A stretch of 64,000 bases of DNA from Sphingomonas sp. NFR04 (GCF_900114095.1 NZ_FORV01000003.1:434001-498000), one strand, 5' to 3'; counted from the stretch's first letter, positions 26,512-36,879 are shown. Notes: generated by a model not told the origin, from the letters alone. Translations and numbers: made by a program.

Positions 26512-27668
26512 CAGCGGCCCCAGATCGCGGAAAGCGCGCGGCCCACCGGCACCGGCGGCTTGCCCGACAGCACCCGCACGCGGTCCCCGAAGGTCGATTG
26601 CGCGGCGTAGAAGCGCTGGATCAATCCTGCATCCAGACGGTAAAAACGTTCCAGCACGCGATAGCGCTCCTCGGGTTCGGCCGCCTTGAACAACATCGCG
26701 GCGAGCATGCGATAGAAGCCGCGCTTGCGCCAGAGCGCGCGGGAATAGCCATACAGCATTTGGTGCAGCGCCTCGCCCGAATAGTCGCGGGTCTCGGCGA
26801 TCAGCGCGGCGGTGCGGATCGCGTCGGGGAAGGAATAGCCGGTCATCGGGTGGAACAGCCCGGCCTTCATCCCCGCCTTGGCGATGCCGCGGCCGCCAGC
26901 GGCCCAATAGGCGGCATGGTCGCCGCCCATCGCCACCGGCAGGCTGCCCACTTCCTCGCGCAGCACGCGATCGACCTGCCAGCCCGCGGCATCGGCATAG
27001 GCCTCGATCCGGTCGCCGGTGGCGAGGATGTCGAGCGAGGGCGTGTCGCTGTAATAGGTGTCCTCGACGAATATCCGCGTCGGGCTGAACGGCAGGCAAT
27101 AGACGAAGCGATAGCCGTCGATCTGCGGCACCGTCGCGTCCATGATCACCGGCCGCGTCACGTCGTGCAGGTCGCTCAGCACCAGCTCGGCGCCGTGGAA
27201 TTTCTGCCAGCCGAGCTGGAGCGCGCTGGTATCGCCGACGCCGCGGCAGTCGATCACCCCCTCGGCCTCGACCAGGTCGCCATCGGCGAGCGCTACGGCC
27301 GTCGGCGTGATGTCCGCCGCCTCGCGCTCGAGCAACAGGCTCTTCTCGCCCAGCTCGGCGCGCACCACCCGATCGAAATGGTCGGACTCGACCGAGTAAT
27401 AGCGCGACGGCAGGCTGCGGAAATGGCCGGGAAAGGCGACGTCATAGCCGTTCCAGCCATGGCCGATCAGCGGCGCGGAGAGCCAGCGATGCTCGGGCGC
27501 GACGTCGTCCGCGAAGAACGACCAGAGGTGATTGCCGCCGATCCGTGCCGAGCCTTCGATCAGCCGGACGGTGCAATCGGGTTTCTTCTTCCGGATGGCC
27601 AGCGCGATAAGCCCGCCGGCGAGGCCGCCGCCGACAATGGCAACGTCACAACTGATGGTTGAAGGCAT
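26511..27668 (-). CDS. crtY: Lycopene beta-cyclase (CrtY)
   Basis: The 385-residue flavoprotein cyclises lycopene to beta-carotene. It opens with the nucleotide-binding motif I-V-G-G-G-L-A-G-G and has the family motifs R-Y-Y-S-V-E-S-D-H-F, V-I-D-C-R-G, F-V-E-D-T-Y-Y-S and H-P-M-T-G-Y-S-F-P-D. These fit the proteobacterial CrtY class, not CrtL. It heads the crtYI pair. A divergent promoter region of 198 bases separates it from a PEPxxWA-CTERM gene. Confidence 0.94.
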   Translation of the reverse strand: MPSTISCDVAIVGGGLAGGLIALAIRKKKPDCTVRLIEGSARIGGNHLWSFFADDVAPEHRWLSAPLIGHGWNGYDVAFPGHFRSLPSRYYSVESDHFDRVVRAELGEKSLLLEREAADITPTAVALADGDLVEAEGVIDCRGVGDTSALQLGWQKFHGAELVLSDLHDVTRPVIMDATVPQIDGYRFVYCLPFSPTRIFVEDTYYSDTPSLDILATGDRIEAYADAAGWQVDRVLREEVGSLPVAMGGDHAAYWAAGGRGIAKAGMKAGLFHPMTGYSFPDAIRTAALIAETRDYSGEALHQMLYGYSRALWRKRGFYRMLAAMLFKAAEPEERYRVLERFYRLDAGLIQRFYAAQSTFGDRVRVLSGKPPVPVGRALSAIWGR

Positions 27669-27789
27669 GGCCGTCGCCTAGCCCAAGGGCGGGGGTGTGG
27701 GAACCCCACCCTTGGGGACGCGGCGCGAAACGGTCGCCGGCCCGGGGCGCCCCGGCGCAGACCCAAGTGGTTCATTTTATTTTAACTAT

Positions 27790-27805
27790 CGTCACGCGGC
27801 TTGCA
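27790..27805 (+). promoter_or_regulatory. Candidate sigma-54-like promoter element
   Basis: CGTCACG-CGGC-TTGCA matches the -24/-12 consensus TGGCACG-N4-TTGCA except for two positions in the first box, one of which is in the normally invariant GG. It lies about 62 bases before the start of the PEPxxWA-CTERM gene. In other bacteria many PEP-CTERM genes are driven by sigma-54 promoters, so the position is suggestive, but the GG mismatch keeps the call weak. Confidence 0.25.
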
Positions 27806-27866
27806 CACTTGGCCCCTAATGCCGGGGAACCGCGCTGGCGGTTTGTGAAGTAGGGGAACCAAAGCA

Positions 27867-28661
27867 ATGCAGAAGAAGCTTTTTGGCGCGACACTGGTCG
27901 CCGCCACGCTGCTCGCCGCGCCCGTCGCGCAGGCGCAGGTTGCGCTCACGGCCAAGACCTACACCCAGAATTTCGACACGCTGGCGACCAGCGGCACCAG
28001 CAAGGCGCTGCCGACCGGCTGGAAGCTCGACGAGCGCGGCAGCAGCACCGCCGGTTCGGACGACGCCTATGCGACCAGCAACGCCAATACCGGCACCGCC
28101 TATGCCTTCGGCACCGGCAGCGAGCGGGCGCTGGGCAGCGTCACCTCGGGCAGCGCGACGCCGATCCTGTTCGGCGCCTTCTTCACCAATGCGCTGGGCG
28201 GCGCGATCGAGTCGCTCACCCTCAATTATTTCGGCGAGCAGTGGCGCCTCGGTACCGCGAGCAGCGAGCGCCTCAGCTTCGAATATTCGCTCGACGCCAC
28301 CTCGCTGTCGAACGGCAGCTGGACGGCGTTCAATGCCCTCGACTTCGTTAGCATCAAGAACGGCACCGGTTCGGGCAGTTCGAGCAGCGTGCTCGACGGC
28401 AATGCCGCAGGCAATCGCGCGGACATCAGCGCGACGATCGGCAACCTGTCGATCGCCAATGGCGGCGGCTTTGCCATCCGCTGGACCGATCGCGACGTCG
28501 GCGGTTCGGACCATGGGCTGGCGATCGACGACCTGACGCTCATCGCCACGCTGGCGCCGAGCGCGGTGCCCGAGCCGGCCGCCTGGGCGATGCTGATCGG
28601 CGGCTTCGGCTTTGCCGGCGCCGCGCTGCGTCGTCGCGCGAAGAAGGCAGTGTTCGCCTGA
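27867..28661 (+). CDS. PEPxxWA-CTERM sorting-domain protein 1
   Basis: The 264-residue exported protein has a signal peptide (M-Q-K-K-L-F-G.. V-A-Q-A-Q, about 23 residues), a Ser/Gly/Thr-rich beta-type body, and a C-terminal tripartite sorting signal: V-P-E-P-A-A-W-A, a hydrophobic helix M-L-I-G-G-F-G-F-A-G-A-A and an arginine cluster L-R-R-R. This signal directs cleavage and surface or exopolysaccharide association by an exosortase-type system, none of which is visible here. The body resembles adhesin or carbohydrate-binding beta folds but I cannot assign one. Confidence 0.88.
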   Translation: MQKKLFGATLVAATLLAAPVAQAQVALTAKTYTQNFDTLATSGTSKALPTGWKLDERGSSTAGSDDAYATSNANTGTAYAFGTGSERALGSVTSGSATPILFGAFFTNALGGAIESLTLNYFGEQWRLGTASSERLSFEYSLDATSLSNGSWTAFNALDFVSIKNGTGSGSSSSVLDGNAAGNRADISATIGNLSIANGGGFAIRWTDRDVGGSDHGLAIDDLTLIATLAPSAVPEPAAWAMLIGGFGFAGAALRRRAKKAVFA

Positions 28662-28669
28662 AGACAGAG

Positions 28670-28697
28670 GAGGCGCCGGGCGGACCGGCGCCTCTTT
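28670..28697. terminator. Hairpin terminator between convergent genes
   Basis: A perfect 10-base stem GAGGCGCCGG/CCGGCGCCTC with a five-base loop and a short TTT run on the plus strand. It sits in the 40 bases between the PEPxxWA-CTERM gene and the convergent TonB receptor and could end both transcripts. Confidence 0.75.
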
Positions 28698-28701
28698 CTC
28701 G

Positions 28702-31167
28702 TCAGAAGTCGAGCTTGGCCGAGAGCGAGACGGTGCGGCCGTTGATCGCGCGGCCCCAGCCGATGCCGTTCGCCGGCACTTCGCTCTGGTTGAACTCGAA
28801 GAAGCCGACCTGGTCGAACAGGTTGCTCGCGTTGAGCATCACTCGCACCCGGTCGATCGGCTTCACCACCAGGAAGGCGTTGACCACGGTGAAGCCCGGC
28901 ATCTTGAGCAGGTTGCTGTCCTGCGCATAGCTGCTGGTGATCGTCACCACGTTGGTGCCGAAGGTGACGTTGCGCAGCTCGATCTGCGGCGTCGCTTCCA
29001 GCGTCCAGGCGGGCTGGTGGCGCGGTTCCTTGCCGGTCAGCGTCGGATCCAGGAAGTCCTTGGTGATCTTGGCGGTGGTGTAGGTGGCGCCGGCGGTGAT
29101 GCTGAAGATGCCGCGGCGATAGCCGCCTTCCATCTCCACGCCGGTCGCGCGGTAGCTGCGGATGGTCTGGTTGGCCGATCCGTTGAGGACATTATGGTCG
29201 TCCGCGGTGGCGCGAAACGCGGTGACGTTGAGCGTCGCGCCCGCCTTGCGGAACTTGAACCCGCCTTCGAGCTGGCGGACCTGGTCATATTTGTCCGCCG
29301 CATTGGGCACGCTGCCGTCGACCGGGCTCACCGCGGGGGTGAACAGGATCTTGTCGGCATTGGCGCGGGCGCCGCGGCTGTAGCGGGCGAAGACCGAGAA
29401 GGGCTCGGCGACGCGGTAGTTGATCCCGCTCGAATAGCTCCAGTAGCCATAGTTGTAGTTGACCGGTGCCGGCGTATCGAGCGGCAGGAAGGCGACGCGC
29501 TTCTCCGGTGCGGAGATCACGCCATTGCCGTTGATGTCGTAGCTGATCAGGCCTACCCGGCCGCCGCCCAGGTCCGCGCCGATCAGCGAGCCGCGCACCC
29601 GGCCGCGATCATAGCGGACGCTGCCGCCGATCGAGAGCTTGCCGACATGGTAGTTCACCGAGCCATAGGGGGCGAGGATATCGTAGGACACGTCGAAGAT
29701 GCGGCGGAATTTGCTGCCGTTGCGGCTGAAGGTGTAATAGCCGTTCTGGGTCTGCGCGACGCCGCTGGCGCTGGTGATGTTGACCATCGCGGTCTGAGCG
29801 TCGCCCGCCACATCGGTGTCGATGCCCGAGTGCAGCCAGGTCGCGTACAGCTTCTGGTTGGCCTTGTAGAGGCCGCCGGTCATGGTCAGGTCACCGCGGC
29901 CGAGCTTCCACACCTTGGTCGCGCGGATGTCGTTGGTGAAATTGTCGAGCGCGCCGATCCGGGTCTGCGCCATATAGTTGAACGAGAGCAGACCGTTGCC
30001 GTTGGCGTTCACCGGCACCAGCTGGCCGATATTGGGGCCGCTGGCATAGGTCGCCACTGCGCCGGTACCCGCCTGCGAGGCGGCGATCGTCGCGATCGGG
30101 CCGACGGCGGAGGGGAAGACGCGCAGGAAGTCGCCCGAATTGGCGGAGTAGCGCGCCCGCTCGCTGATCGTGATCCCGGCGACGTCGAACTGCGCCTCCA
30201 GGCCGATCGTCTTGCTCTTGGCGTGCATGCCGTTGGCGACGTCGAAGCGGGCGAGCTGGTTGCTGCCGTCCAGCGTCGTCACCGGGCCGATGAACGGTGA
30301 GAGCAGCGAATCCTTGCGGATGTCGAAGCCGCTGACGCTGCTCACGACGGGATTGTCGTTCGTGCCGGTGATCTTGATCGGATAGGGCGCGAAGGTGGGC
30401 GAGCGGTCGTCGAGCCACTTACCGCTCACCCGGACATAGCCGGTCGCGAACTGCTTGGTGACGTTGAAGCGGATCTGGCCGCCCTTGTAGCCGGTGAAGC
30501 CGATGTCGCGCGGGCCTTCGCCCGAGCGGTAATAGCCGCCGACATGGAAGCGCCAGCCATCGCCGAGCGGCTGGCCATAATCCATGTCCACCCGCTTCTC
30601 GCCATAGCCGAGCCCGACCGTGGCCTGCACCGCCCCGCCGCGGGTCTCGCCCGTCTTCGAGATCAGGTTGATCAGTCCGCCCGGCGCGTTGGACGAGAAG
30701 GTGGAGCCGGAGCCGCCGCGAATCGACTCGATCGCCGCCACGTTGAAGTCGGCGCGCATGAACACGTCGACCGCGACGTTGAAGATGTCGCCGAACTCGA
30801 GCACCGGCAGCCCGTCTTCCTGGAACTGCATGTATTTGGAGCCGCCGGCCGCCAGCGGCAGGCCGCGCACGGTGTAATTGGCGTTGCCCTCGCCGATGCC
30901 GCTCTCGACGCGCAGGCCGGGCATGGTGCGGAGCACGTCGCCGAGCGGCCGTGGCCCGAGCTTCTCGAACTCGCTGGCGCGGAAGGCGCTGGTCGAGGTG
31001 GCACTGTCCAACCGGTCGCGACCTTTGGCAACGCCAGTGGAGAAGACTTCCTTCTCGGGCACTTGCGCGGCTTTCGCAGGCTTTGGCGCCTCGTCCGTCG
31101 ACTGGGCGAGCGCAGGATGCACGATGACGCTCGAGCAAAAGGCGAGCAGCAGATACCGCAGTTTCAC
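28702..31167 (-). CDS. TonB-dependent outer-membrane receptor
   Basis: An 821-residue protein with a signal peptide (K-L-R-Y-L-L-L-A-F.. H-P-A-L-A, about 21 residues), a plug domain with L-R-T-M-P-G-L-R-V-E, V-R-G-L-P and a G-G-S-G-S-T-F-S-S-N-A-P-G-G-L-I-N motif, and a 22-strand-type barrel ending S-L-S-A-K-L-D-F with a terminal Phe. The plug pattern is that of siderophore/nutrient receptors; ligand unknown. The GTG at 31167 is chosen because GGGAGAGG lies a few bases upstream and the next residues form the signal peptide. No FecR or sigma factor gene is adjacent; a probable operator lies just upstream. Confidence 0.9.
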   Translation of the reverse strand: MKLRYLLLAFCSSVIVHPALAQSTDEAPKPAKAAQVPEKEVFSTGVAKGRDRLDSATSTSAFRASEFEKLGPRPLGDVLRTMPGLRVESGIGEGNANYTVRGLPLAAGGSKYMQFQEDGLPVLEFGDIFNVAVDVFMRADFNVAAIESIRGGSGSTFSSNAPGGLINLISKTGETRGGAVQATVGLGYGEKRVDMDYGQPLGDGWRFHVGGYYRSGEGPRDIGFTGYKGGQIRFNVTKQFATGYVRVSGKWLDDRSPTFAPYPIKITGTNDNPVVSSVSGFDIRKDSLLSPFIGPVTTLDGSNQLARFDVANGMHAKSKTIGLEAQFDVAGITISERARYSANSGDFLRVFPSAVGPIATIAASQAGTGAVATYASGPNIGQLVPVNANGNGLLSFNYMAQTRIGALDNFTNDIRATKVWKLGRGDLTMTGGLYKANQKLYATWLHSGIDTDVAGDAQTAMVNITSASGVAQTQNGYYTFSRNGSKFRRIFDVSYDILAPYGSVNYHVGKLSIGGSVRYDRGRVRGSLIGADLGGGRVGLISYDINGNGVISAPEKRVAFLPLDTPAPVNYNYGYWSYSSGINYRVAEPFSVFARYSRGARANADKILFTPAVSPVDGSVPNAADKYDQVRQLEGGFKFRKAGATLNVTAFRATADDHNVLNGSANQTIRSYRATGVEMEGGYRRGIFSITAGATYTTAKITKDFLDPTLTGKEPRHQPAWTLEATPQIELRNVTFGTNVVTITSSYAQDSNLLKMPGFTVVNAFLVVKPIDRVRVMLNASNLFDQVGFFEFNQSEVPANGIGWGRAINGRTVSLSAKLDF

Positions 31168-31249
31168 GACAACCTCTCCCGACCCGTATGTGTTCTTCTG
31201 GGTGGTGCTATCTACGCAGTCGGGTGTTGATATTTCGGTGCCGCGCTTC

Positions 31250-31276
31250 TTCGTAGAACTACGAATGTTACGAAGG
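31250..31276. promoter_or_regulatory. Three-half-site operator-like repeat
   Basis: TTCGTA-GAAC-TACGAA is a perfect inverted repeat (31250-31265) followed by a third half site TACGAA in TTACGAAG (31270-31275). It is in the divergent gap between the TonB receptor (start 31167) and the hydroxylase (start 31355), where a regulator could control either gene. I cannot name the regulator. Confidence 0.5.
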
Positions 31277-31354
31277 GGCAACAGTGCGCGCGGGCTCACA
31301 ATCGGGATTGCGCCGCATTGCCGCCGTTCGCGCGAAGGGCTAGCAGCGGGAGAC

Positions 31355-32152
31355 ATGGACATTGCCCTTGCCATCCTCGTCTCCGCGCTCGCCATGACGG
31401 TGATCGTGGGCGTGCGCTACGTCGCCGCCTCGGCGGGCTTCGCGCTGGCGACGCGCGTGCGGCATCCGGGCCTCTATGCCGGCCAGGCCAGGCAGATCCG
31501 CAGGGAGATCGGCTGGAGCCTCGCTTCGGCGGCGATCTACGGGATCCCCGCCGGCATCGTCGCCTGGGGGTGGAAGGCGGAAGGATGGACGCGGATCTAT
31601 GCCGATGTCCACGCGCTGCCGCTTTGGTATCTGCCGGTGTCGGTGTTCCTGTACCTGTTGCTGCACGACACCTGGTTCTACTGGACGCACCGGGCGATGC
31701 ACGTGCCCGCGCTGTTCCGCCGCTATCACGCCGTCCACCATGCCAGCCGTCCGCCCACCGCCTGGGCGGCGATGAGCTTCCATTGGGGCGAGGCACTGTC
31801 GGGCGCGATCGTGATTCCGCTGCTGGTCTTCGCAATTCCCATTCATGTCGCCGCGCTCGGCTTGGTCCTGACGATCATGACGGTTATGGGGGTCACTAAT
31901 CATATGGGCTGGGAAATCTTCCCGGCCTGGATGTGGCGGGGGCCGTTGGGTGCGTGGCTGATCACGGCGAGTCATCACCAGCGGCATCATGAGCGGTATG
32001 GGTGCAACTATGGATTATATTTCCGGTTCTGGGACCGGCTGTGCGGGACCGACCAGGGGCTGGGGCGGTTCGATCCTGCGGCGCGGCGCCTGGGCAGTCG
32101 TCGCTCTGCCGCTGCTGACCAGCGCCGCGCCGCTGGCGACGCTGGAGCTTGA
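31355..32152 (+). CDS. Sterol desaturase/fatty-acid hydroxylase superfamily membrane protein
   Basis: A di-iron membrane oxygenase with the expected histidine boxes: H-D-T-W-F-Y-W-T-H with a further His (104-116), H-A-V-H-H (125-129) and H-H-Q-R-H-H (207-212), between hydrophobic helices. Substrates in the family include sterols, fatty acids and carotenoid rings (CrtZ is a shorter relative), so a role in modifying beta-carotene from the nearby crt genes is possible but not shown. The conserved part ends near residue 235 (L-C-G-T-D-Q-G-L-G-R-F); the last roughly 30 residues are low-complexity and overlap the DUF2141 gene in another frame. Confidence 0.8.
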   Translation: MDIALAILVSALAMTVIVGVRYVAASAGFALATRVRHPGLYAGQARQIRREIGWSLASAAIYGIPAGIVAWGWKAEGWTRIYADVHALPLWYLPVSVFLYLLLHDTWFYWTHRAMHVPALFRRYHAVHHASRPPTAWAAMSFHWGEALSGAIVIPLLVFAIPIHVAALGLVLTIMTVMGVTNHMGWEIFPAWMWRGPLGAWLITASHHQRHHERYGCNYGLYFRFWDRLCGTDQGLGRFDPAARRLGSRRSAAADQRRAAGDAGA

Positions 32153-32501
32153 TTTCACCAAGCTGCGCTCGACACGCGGGCTGCTGCAGATCTGCATCGC
32201 ACCCGCCGCCAGCCAGTTCCCCGATTGCCGCGACGGGCACGGCGCGATCAAGCGGACCATTCCCGCCGCCGACGGCAAGCTGCGCCTCAGCGGTCTCGCC
32301 CCCGGCGACTATGCCGTGGCGGTGATCCACGACGCCAATGGCAACGGCAAGCTCGACACCTTCATGGGCATCCCGCGTGAAGGCTTCGGCTTTTCGCGCA
32401 ACCCGGTGATCGGTTTCGGCCCGCCGCGCTTCTCCGCCGCGCGATTCCCGCTCGAGGGCGGCAATGACCGGCAGGAAGTAAAGCTGCGCTACCTGCTATA
32501 G
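31989..32501 (+). CDS. DUF2141-family exported protein
   Basis: The 170-residue frame contains a signal-like segment (L-R-R-G-A-W-A-V-V-A-L-P-L-L-T-S-A-A-P) and then a DUF2141 domain: L-C/I-C-I..C-pattern, L-A-P-G-D-Y-A-V-A-V-I-H-D, N-G-N-G-K-L-D and a final G-F-S-R-N-P motif; the H-D-x-N-x-N-G-K-L-D stretch is characteristic. Available ATGs (31989, 32010) lie before the signal segment and inside the upstream hydroxylase gene, giving a long out-of-frame overlap with no clear ribosome binding site, so the start is unresolved. Function unknown; the family is periplasmic and often near carotenoid or membrane genes in sphingomonads. Confidence 0.75.
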   Translation: MSGMGATMDYISGSGTGCAGPTRGWGGSILRRGAWAVVALPLLTSAAPLATLELDFTKLRSTRGLLQICIAPAASQFPDCRDGHGAIKRTIPAADGKLRLSGLAPGDYAVAVIHDANGNGKLDTFMGIPREGFGFSRNPVIGFGPPRFSAARFPLEGGNDRQEVKLRYLL

Positions 32502-32568
32502 GAACTGCGTGAGATTGCAGGCGTTCCCCGGGTTCTGATCCTCGCGATCCTGTTCCCGGAGTACCCCC

Positions 32569-33423
32569 ATGCCTTTCCTGCGCAACGCGACGCGCGCCGC
32601 GCTCGCCTCGCTCCCGCTGCTCGCGGCGGCACCTGCCTTTGCCCAGCAGAATACGGATTCGCCGCCCGACCTGACCCGCGACACCGTGACGCTCGGCGTC
32701 GGCGTGGCGACGGTGCCGAGCTATGACGGTTCGGACAAGAACGTCGTCACCGCCGCGCCGCTGATCCGTGGCCAGGTGTCGGGCATCAACTTCGTCGTGC
32801 TGGGCAGCCGCGCCTGGGCGGACGCGATCGCCGACAACAATGGTCCGGGCTGGGATTTCCAGGCGGGCCCGGTGGTCAACGTCAACCTCAACCGCACCTC
32901 GCGGATCGACGACCGTCAGGTCTCCGCGCTCGGCAAGATCGGTACCGCAGTCGAGGCCGGCGGCTTTGTCGGCATCGGCAAGCAGGGGCTGATCACCAGC
33001 GACTATGACAAGCTGACCGCGAGCTTCTCCTACGTCCATGACGTCGGCAGCGTGCACAAGAGCTACGTGATGTCGCCGTCGGTCAGCTACGGCACGCCGC
33101 TCAGCCGCAAGGCCTTTGTGCTGCTCAACCTCTCGGCCAATTACATGGGCAATGGCTATGCCCAGACCTATTTCGGGGTGACCCCGGGCGGCAGCGCGCG
33201 CAGCGGCCTGCCGGTCTATTACGCCCGCAAAGGCTGGAAGGACTGGACGCTGGGCGCGATGGGCAATGTCGCGCTCACCGGCGATCTCACCCATGGCCTG
33301 TCGGCGATAGGCGGCGTCGCCTATCGTCGCATGCTCGACGACGCGGCGGACTCGCCGGTGGTCCGCATCGCAGGCTCGCGCAACCAGTGGTACGGCGCGC
33401 TGGGACTTGCCTATACCTTCTGA
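32569..33423 (+). CDS. MipA/OmpV-family outer-membrane protein
   Basis: A 284-residue protein with a signal peptide (about 24 residues, ending A-P-A-F-A-Q) and a beta-barrel with alternating aromatic/hydrophobic strands ending in L-A-Y-T-F with terminal Phe. The features V-G-V-A-T-V-P-S-Y-D-G-S-D near the start and Y-R-R-M-L-D-D-A-A-D-S-P-V-V near the end are typical of MipA/OmpV. MipA was described as scaffolding murein enzymes in E. coli; other members act as porins. It is monocistronic. Confidence 0.88.
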   Translation: MPFLRNATRAALASLPLLAAAPAFAQQNTDSPPDLTRDTVTLGVGVATVPSYDGSDKNVVTAAPLIRGQVSGINFVVLGSRAWADAIADNNGPGWDFQAGPVVNVNLNRTSRIDDRQVSALGKIGTAVEAGGFVGIGKQGLITSDYDKLTASFSYVHDVGSVHKSYVMSPSVSYGTPLSRKAFVLLNLSANYMGNGYAQTYFGVTPGGSARSGLPVYYARKGWKDWTLGAMGNVALTGDLTHGLSAIGGVAYRRMLDDAADSPVVRIAGSRNQWYGALGLAYTF

Positions 33424-33483
33424 GTGTCGACGTCGATAATTGCGACGAACGTCCTATTTCTTAACAACTTATGAATTGCCGCT

Positions 33484-33521
33484 GCGAGTCTTGGGGGCTA
33501 GCCTGCCCGTCCAAGACTCGC
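33484..33521. repeat. Inverted repeat upstream of PEPxxWA-CTERM gene 2
   Basis: A perfect 11-base inverted repeat GCGAGTCTTGG (33484-33494) / CCAAGACTCGC (33511-33521) with a 16-base loop. No T-run follows, so it may be the mipA-like terminator or an operator for the next gene, which starts 38 bases later. Confidence 0.6.
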
Positions 33522-33559
33522 GGCATCTGTGGTCGCGGGGCAACATCAGGGGGAGATGT

Positions 33560-34267
33560 ATGAAACTTGCAGCATTCGTTGGCGCCATTGGTGTGCTCGC
33601 CGCGACAACGGCCGCGCCGGCTGCGGCATCGGCGATCGACACCAGCGGCGGCTACGCATCGAAGATCGACTATTTCGGCGCGCGCTACACCCCCACCTAT
33701 GGGCAGACCTTCACTGTCGGCAACGACAATGCGCTCAACGGCTTCACCTTCTATCTTGGCGGTGGTGCGGCCAAGGTGCGCGCCTATGTCTATTCCTGGA
33801 ACGGCGTTGGGGCGCTTGGTACAGCGCTCTACGCCAGCGACGCGCGCAGCTTTGGCGGCACGGCGGGCGACGCGTTCGAGGCGCTCCACTTCGATGTCGG
33901 CGCGCTCGATCTGCGCACCGGGCAGCGTTATGTCGCCTTCCTCACCACGGCGGGCCTGACCCAGCCTCTCGCCGGCGAGAGCAGCTGGATGCCCACGGCG
34001 GGCAGCTTCGGCAGCAACGCCTATGCGGGGGGCGACTTCGTCTACACCAATGCCGGCGACAGCCTCGATGCGATCGCCGGTACGCCGTGGGACGATATCC
34101 ACGGGCTATATGGCGATGTACAGTTCAGGGCCGAGTTCAGCCCCGGCACCACGGCTGGTGCGGGCGTGCCCGAGCCGGCGGCCTGGGCGATGCTGATCGG
34201 TGGCTTCGGGCTGGCCGGGGGTGCGCTGCGCCGTCGCCGGGCCCGCACCGCGGTTCGCTTCGCCTGA
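33560..34267 (+). CDS. PEPxxWA-CTERM sorting-domain protein 2
   Basis: A 235-residue exported protein: signal peptide (M-K-L-A-A-F-V.. A-A-A-S-A, about 24 residues), a beta-rich body and a C-terminal signal V-P-E-P-A-A-W-A, helix M-L-I-G-G-F-G-L-A-G-G-A, and L-R-R-R-R. The ATG at 33560 has GGGGGAG just upstream. Its sorting signal is nearly identical to that of the gene at 27867, so both probably use the same exosortase, though their bodies are unrelated. Confidence 0.88.
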   Translation: MKLAAFVGAIGVLAATTAAPAAASAIDTSGGYASKIDYFGARYTPTYGQTFTVGNDNALNGFTFYLGGGAAKVRAYVYSWNGVGALGTALYASDARSFGGTAGDAFEALHFDVGALDLRTGQRYVAFLTTAGLTQPLAGESSWMPTAGSFGSNAYAGGDFVYTNAGDSLDAIAGTPWDDIHGLYGDVQFRAEFSPGTTAGAGVPEPAAWAMLIGGFGLAGGALRRRRARTAVRFA

Positions 34268-34340
34268 TCTTCCTAACCTTTGGCAGGCAAGCGGCGCGTC
34301 GGGATTGCCCGGCGCGCCGCTTGCGCGTACACCGGCGCCA

Positions 34341-34436
34341 TTCCCCGGGGGACCGCTGGCGCAGCGGTTGAGAGGAAGGCTGCAGCCTTCGACCCGCTGA
34401 ACCTGATCCGGTTGACACCGGCGTAGGGAGGGAGGG
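34341..34436 (+). promoter_or_regulatory. TPP riboswitch (THI element)
   Basis: The conserved THI-box pieces are present in order: GTTGAGAGG (near 34367-34375), CCGCTGAACCTGATCCGGTT (34394-34413) and GGCGTAGGGAGG (34420-34431), with a closing helix formed by TTCCCC near 34341 and GGGAGG near 34427. It lies just upstream of thiC, which it should repress, probably by hiding the ribosome binding site, when thiamine pyrophosphate is present. Confidence 0.93.
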
Positions 34437-34484
34437 TCTTGTTCCCCGAGGTCCGTCTGCTCTCTACGTCTGCCCAAGGAGTAG

Positions 34485-36362
<1,878 letters not shown>

Positions 36363-36371
36363 CGGCTATGG

Positions 36372-36400
36372 AGCCGGGTGGGCAGCTTGCCTGCCCGGCT
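36372..36400 (+). terminator. Hairpin after thiC
   Basis: AGCCGGG (36372-36378) pairs with CCCGGCT (36394-36400), with a further GGCA/TGCC pairing inside. No strong T-run follows on the plus strand. It overlaps the stop of the convergent toxin gene, so it may serve as a shared transcription end. Confidence 0.5.
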
Positions 36401-36665
36401 ACCGATATACCTCGCGGCGATGGCCGACGCGCACCACGAGGATGACCACCCGCGCATCCTCGATCCGCGCAATCACGCGATAGTCGCCGATCCGCCACCG
36501 CCAATAGCCGCTATGGTCCCCGGTTAGCGCGGCGCCGAGCGAGCGCGGATCTTCCAGTGCTGCGATCCGCTCTTCGAGTGTCCGGAGGATGCGCCCGGCT
36601 TTCTGTTTGCTGAGCTTGCGGAGTTCCTTTGCCGCCTCGGGGGCGAACTCAATCGCCCAGGCCAA
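36399..36665 (-). CDS. RelE/ParE-family toxin
   Basis: An 88-residue protein with the RelE/ParE fold pattern: an N-terminal [15 protein letters not shown] helix, then [17 protein letters not shown] and a final [11 protein letters not shown]. The G-D-Y-R-V and H-R-R-E-V-Y-R motifs are classic RelE features (ribosome-dependent mRNA cleavage). It overlaps the antitoxin gene by 17 bases. Whether it is active cannot be told. Confidence 0.88.
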   Translation of the reverse strand: MAWAIEFAPEAAKELRKLSKQKAGRILRTLEERIAALEDPRSLGAALTGDHSGYWRWRIGDYRVIARIEDARVVILVVRVGHRREVYR

Positions 36666-36867
36666 GCTCGGCCTTCAGGTCCGCCAGCGGGATCGCGTCT
36701 TCGGAGCGGAAATCCTTCATCCGCTCTTCGGCGAGGTAGAAGTCTTCGAGATCGTCGAGGTGCGCTAGGATCGCCTCGCGGGCGTAGAAGGTCTTGGTCC
36801 GCCCCGTCCGGGCCGCCAGTGCCTCCAGCCGCCTTTCCGTGTCTGCGTCGATTCGTACCGCGAGCAT
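36649..36867 (-). CDS. RelB-like antitoxin (DUF6290/ribbon-helix-helix type)
   Basis: A 72-residue antitoxin with a ribbon-helix-helix-like start ([18 protein letters not shown]) and a C-terminal acidic helix for toxin neutralisation. The ATG at 36867 is preferred over an upstream in-frame ATG because AAGGAGG lies seven bases before it. It precedes the RelE-type toxin in the same operon; a palindrome directly upstream is the probable autoregulatory site. Confidence 0.83.
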   Translation of the reverse strand: MLAVRIDADTERRLEALAARTGRTKTFYAREAILAHLDDLEDFYLAEERMKDFRSEDAIPLADLKAELGLGD

Positions 36868-36879
36868 GTCCGCCTCCTT

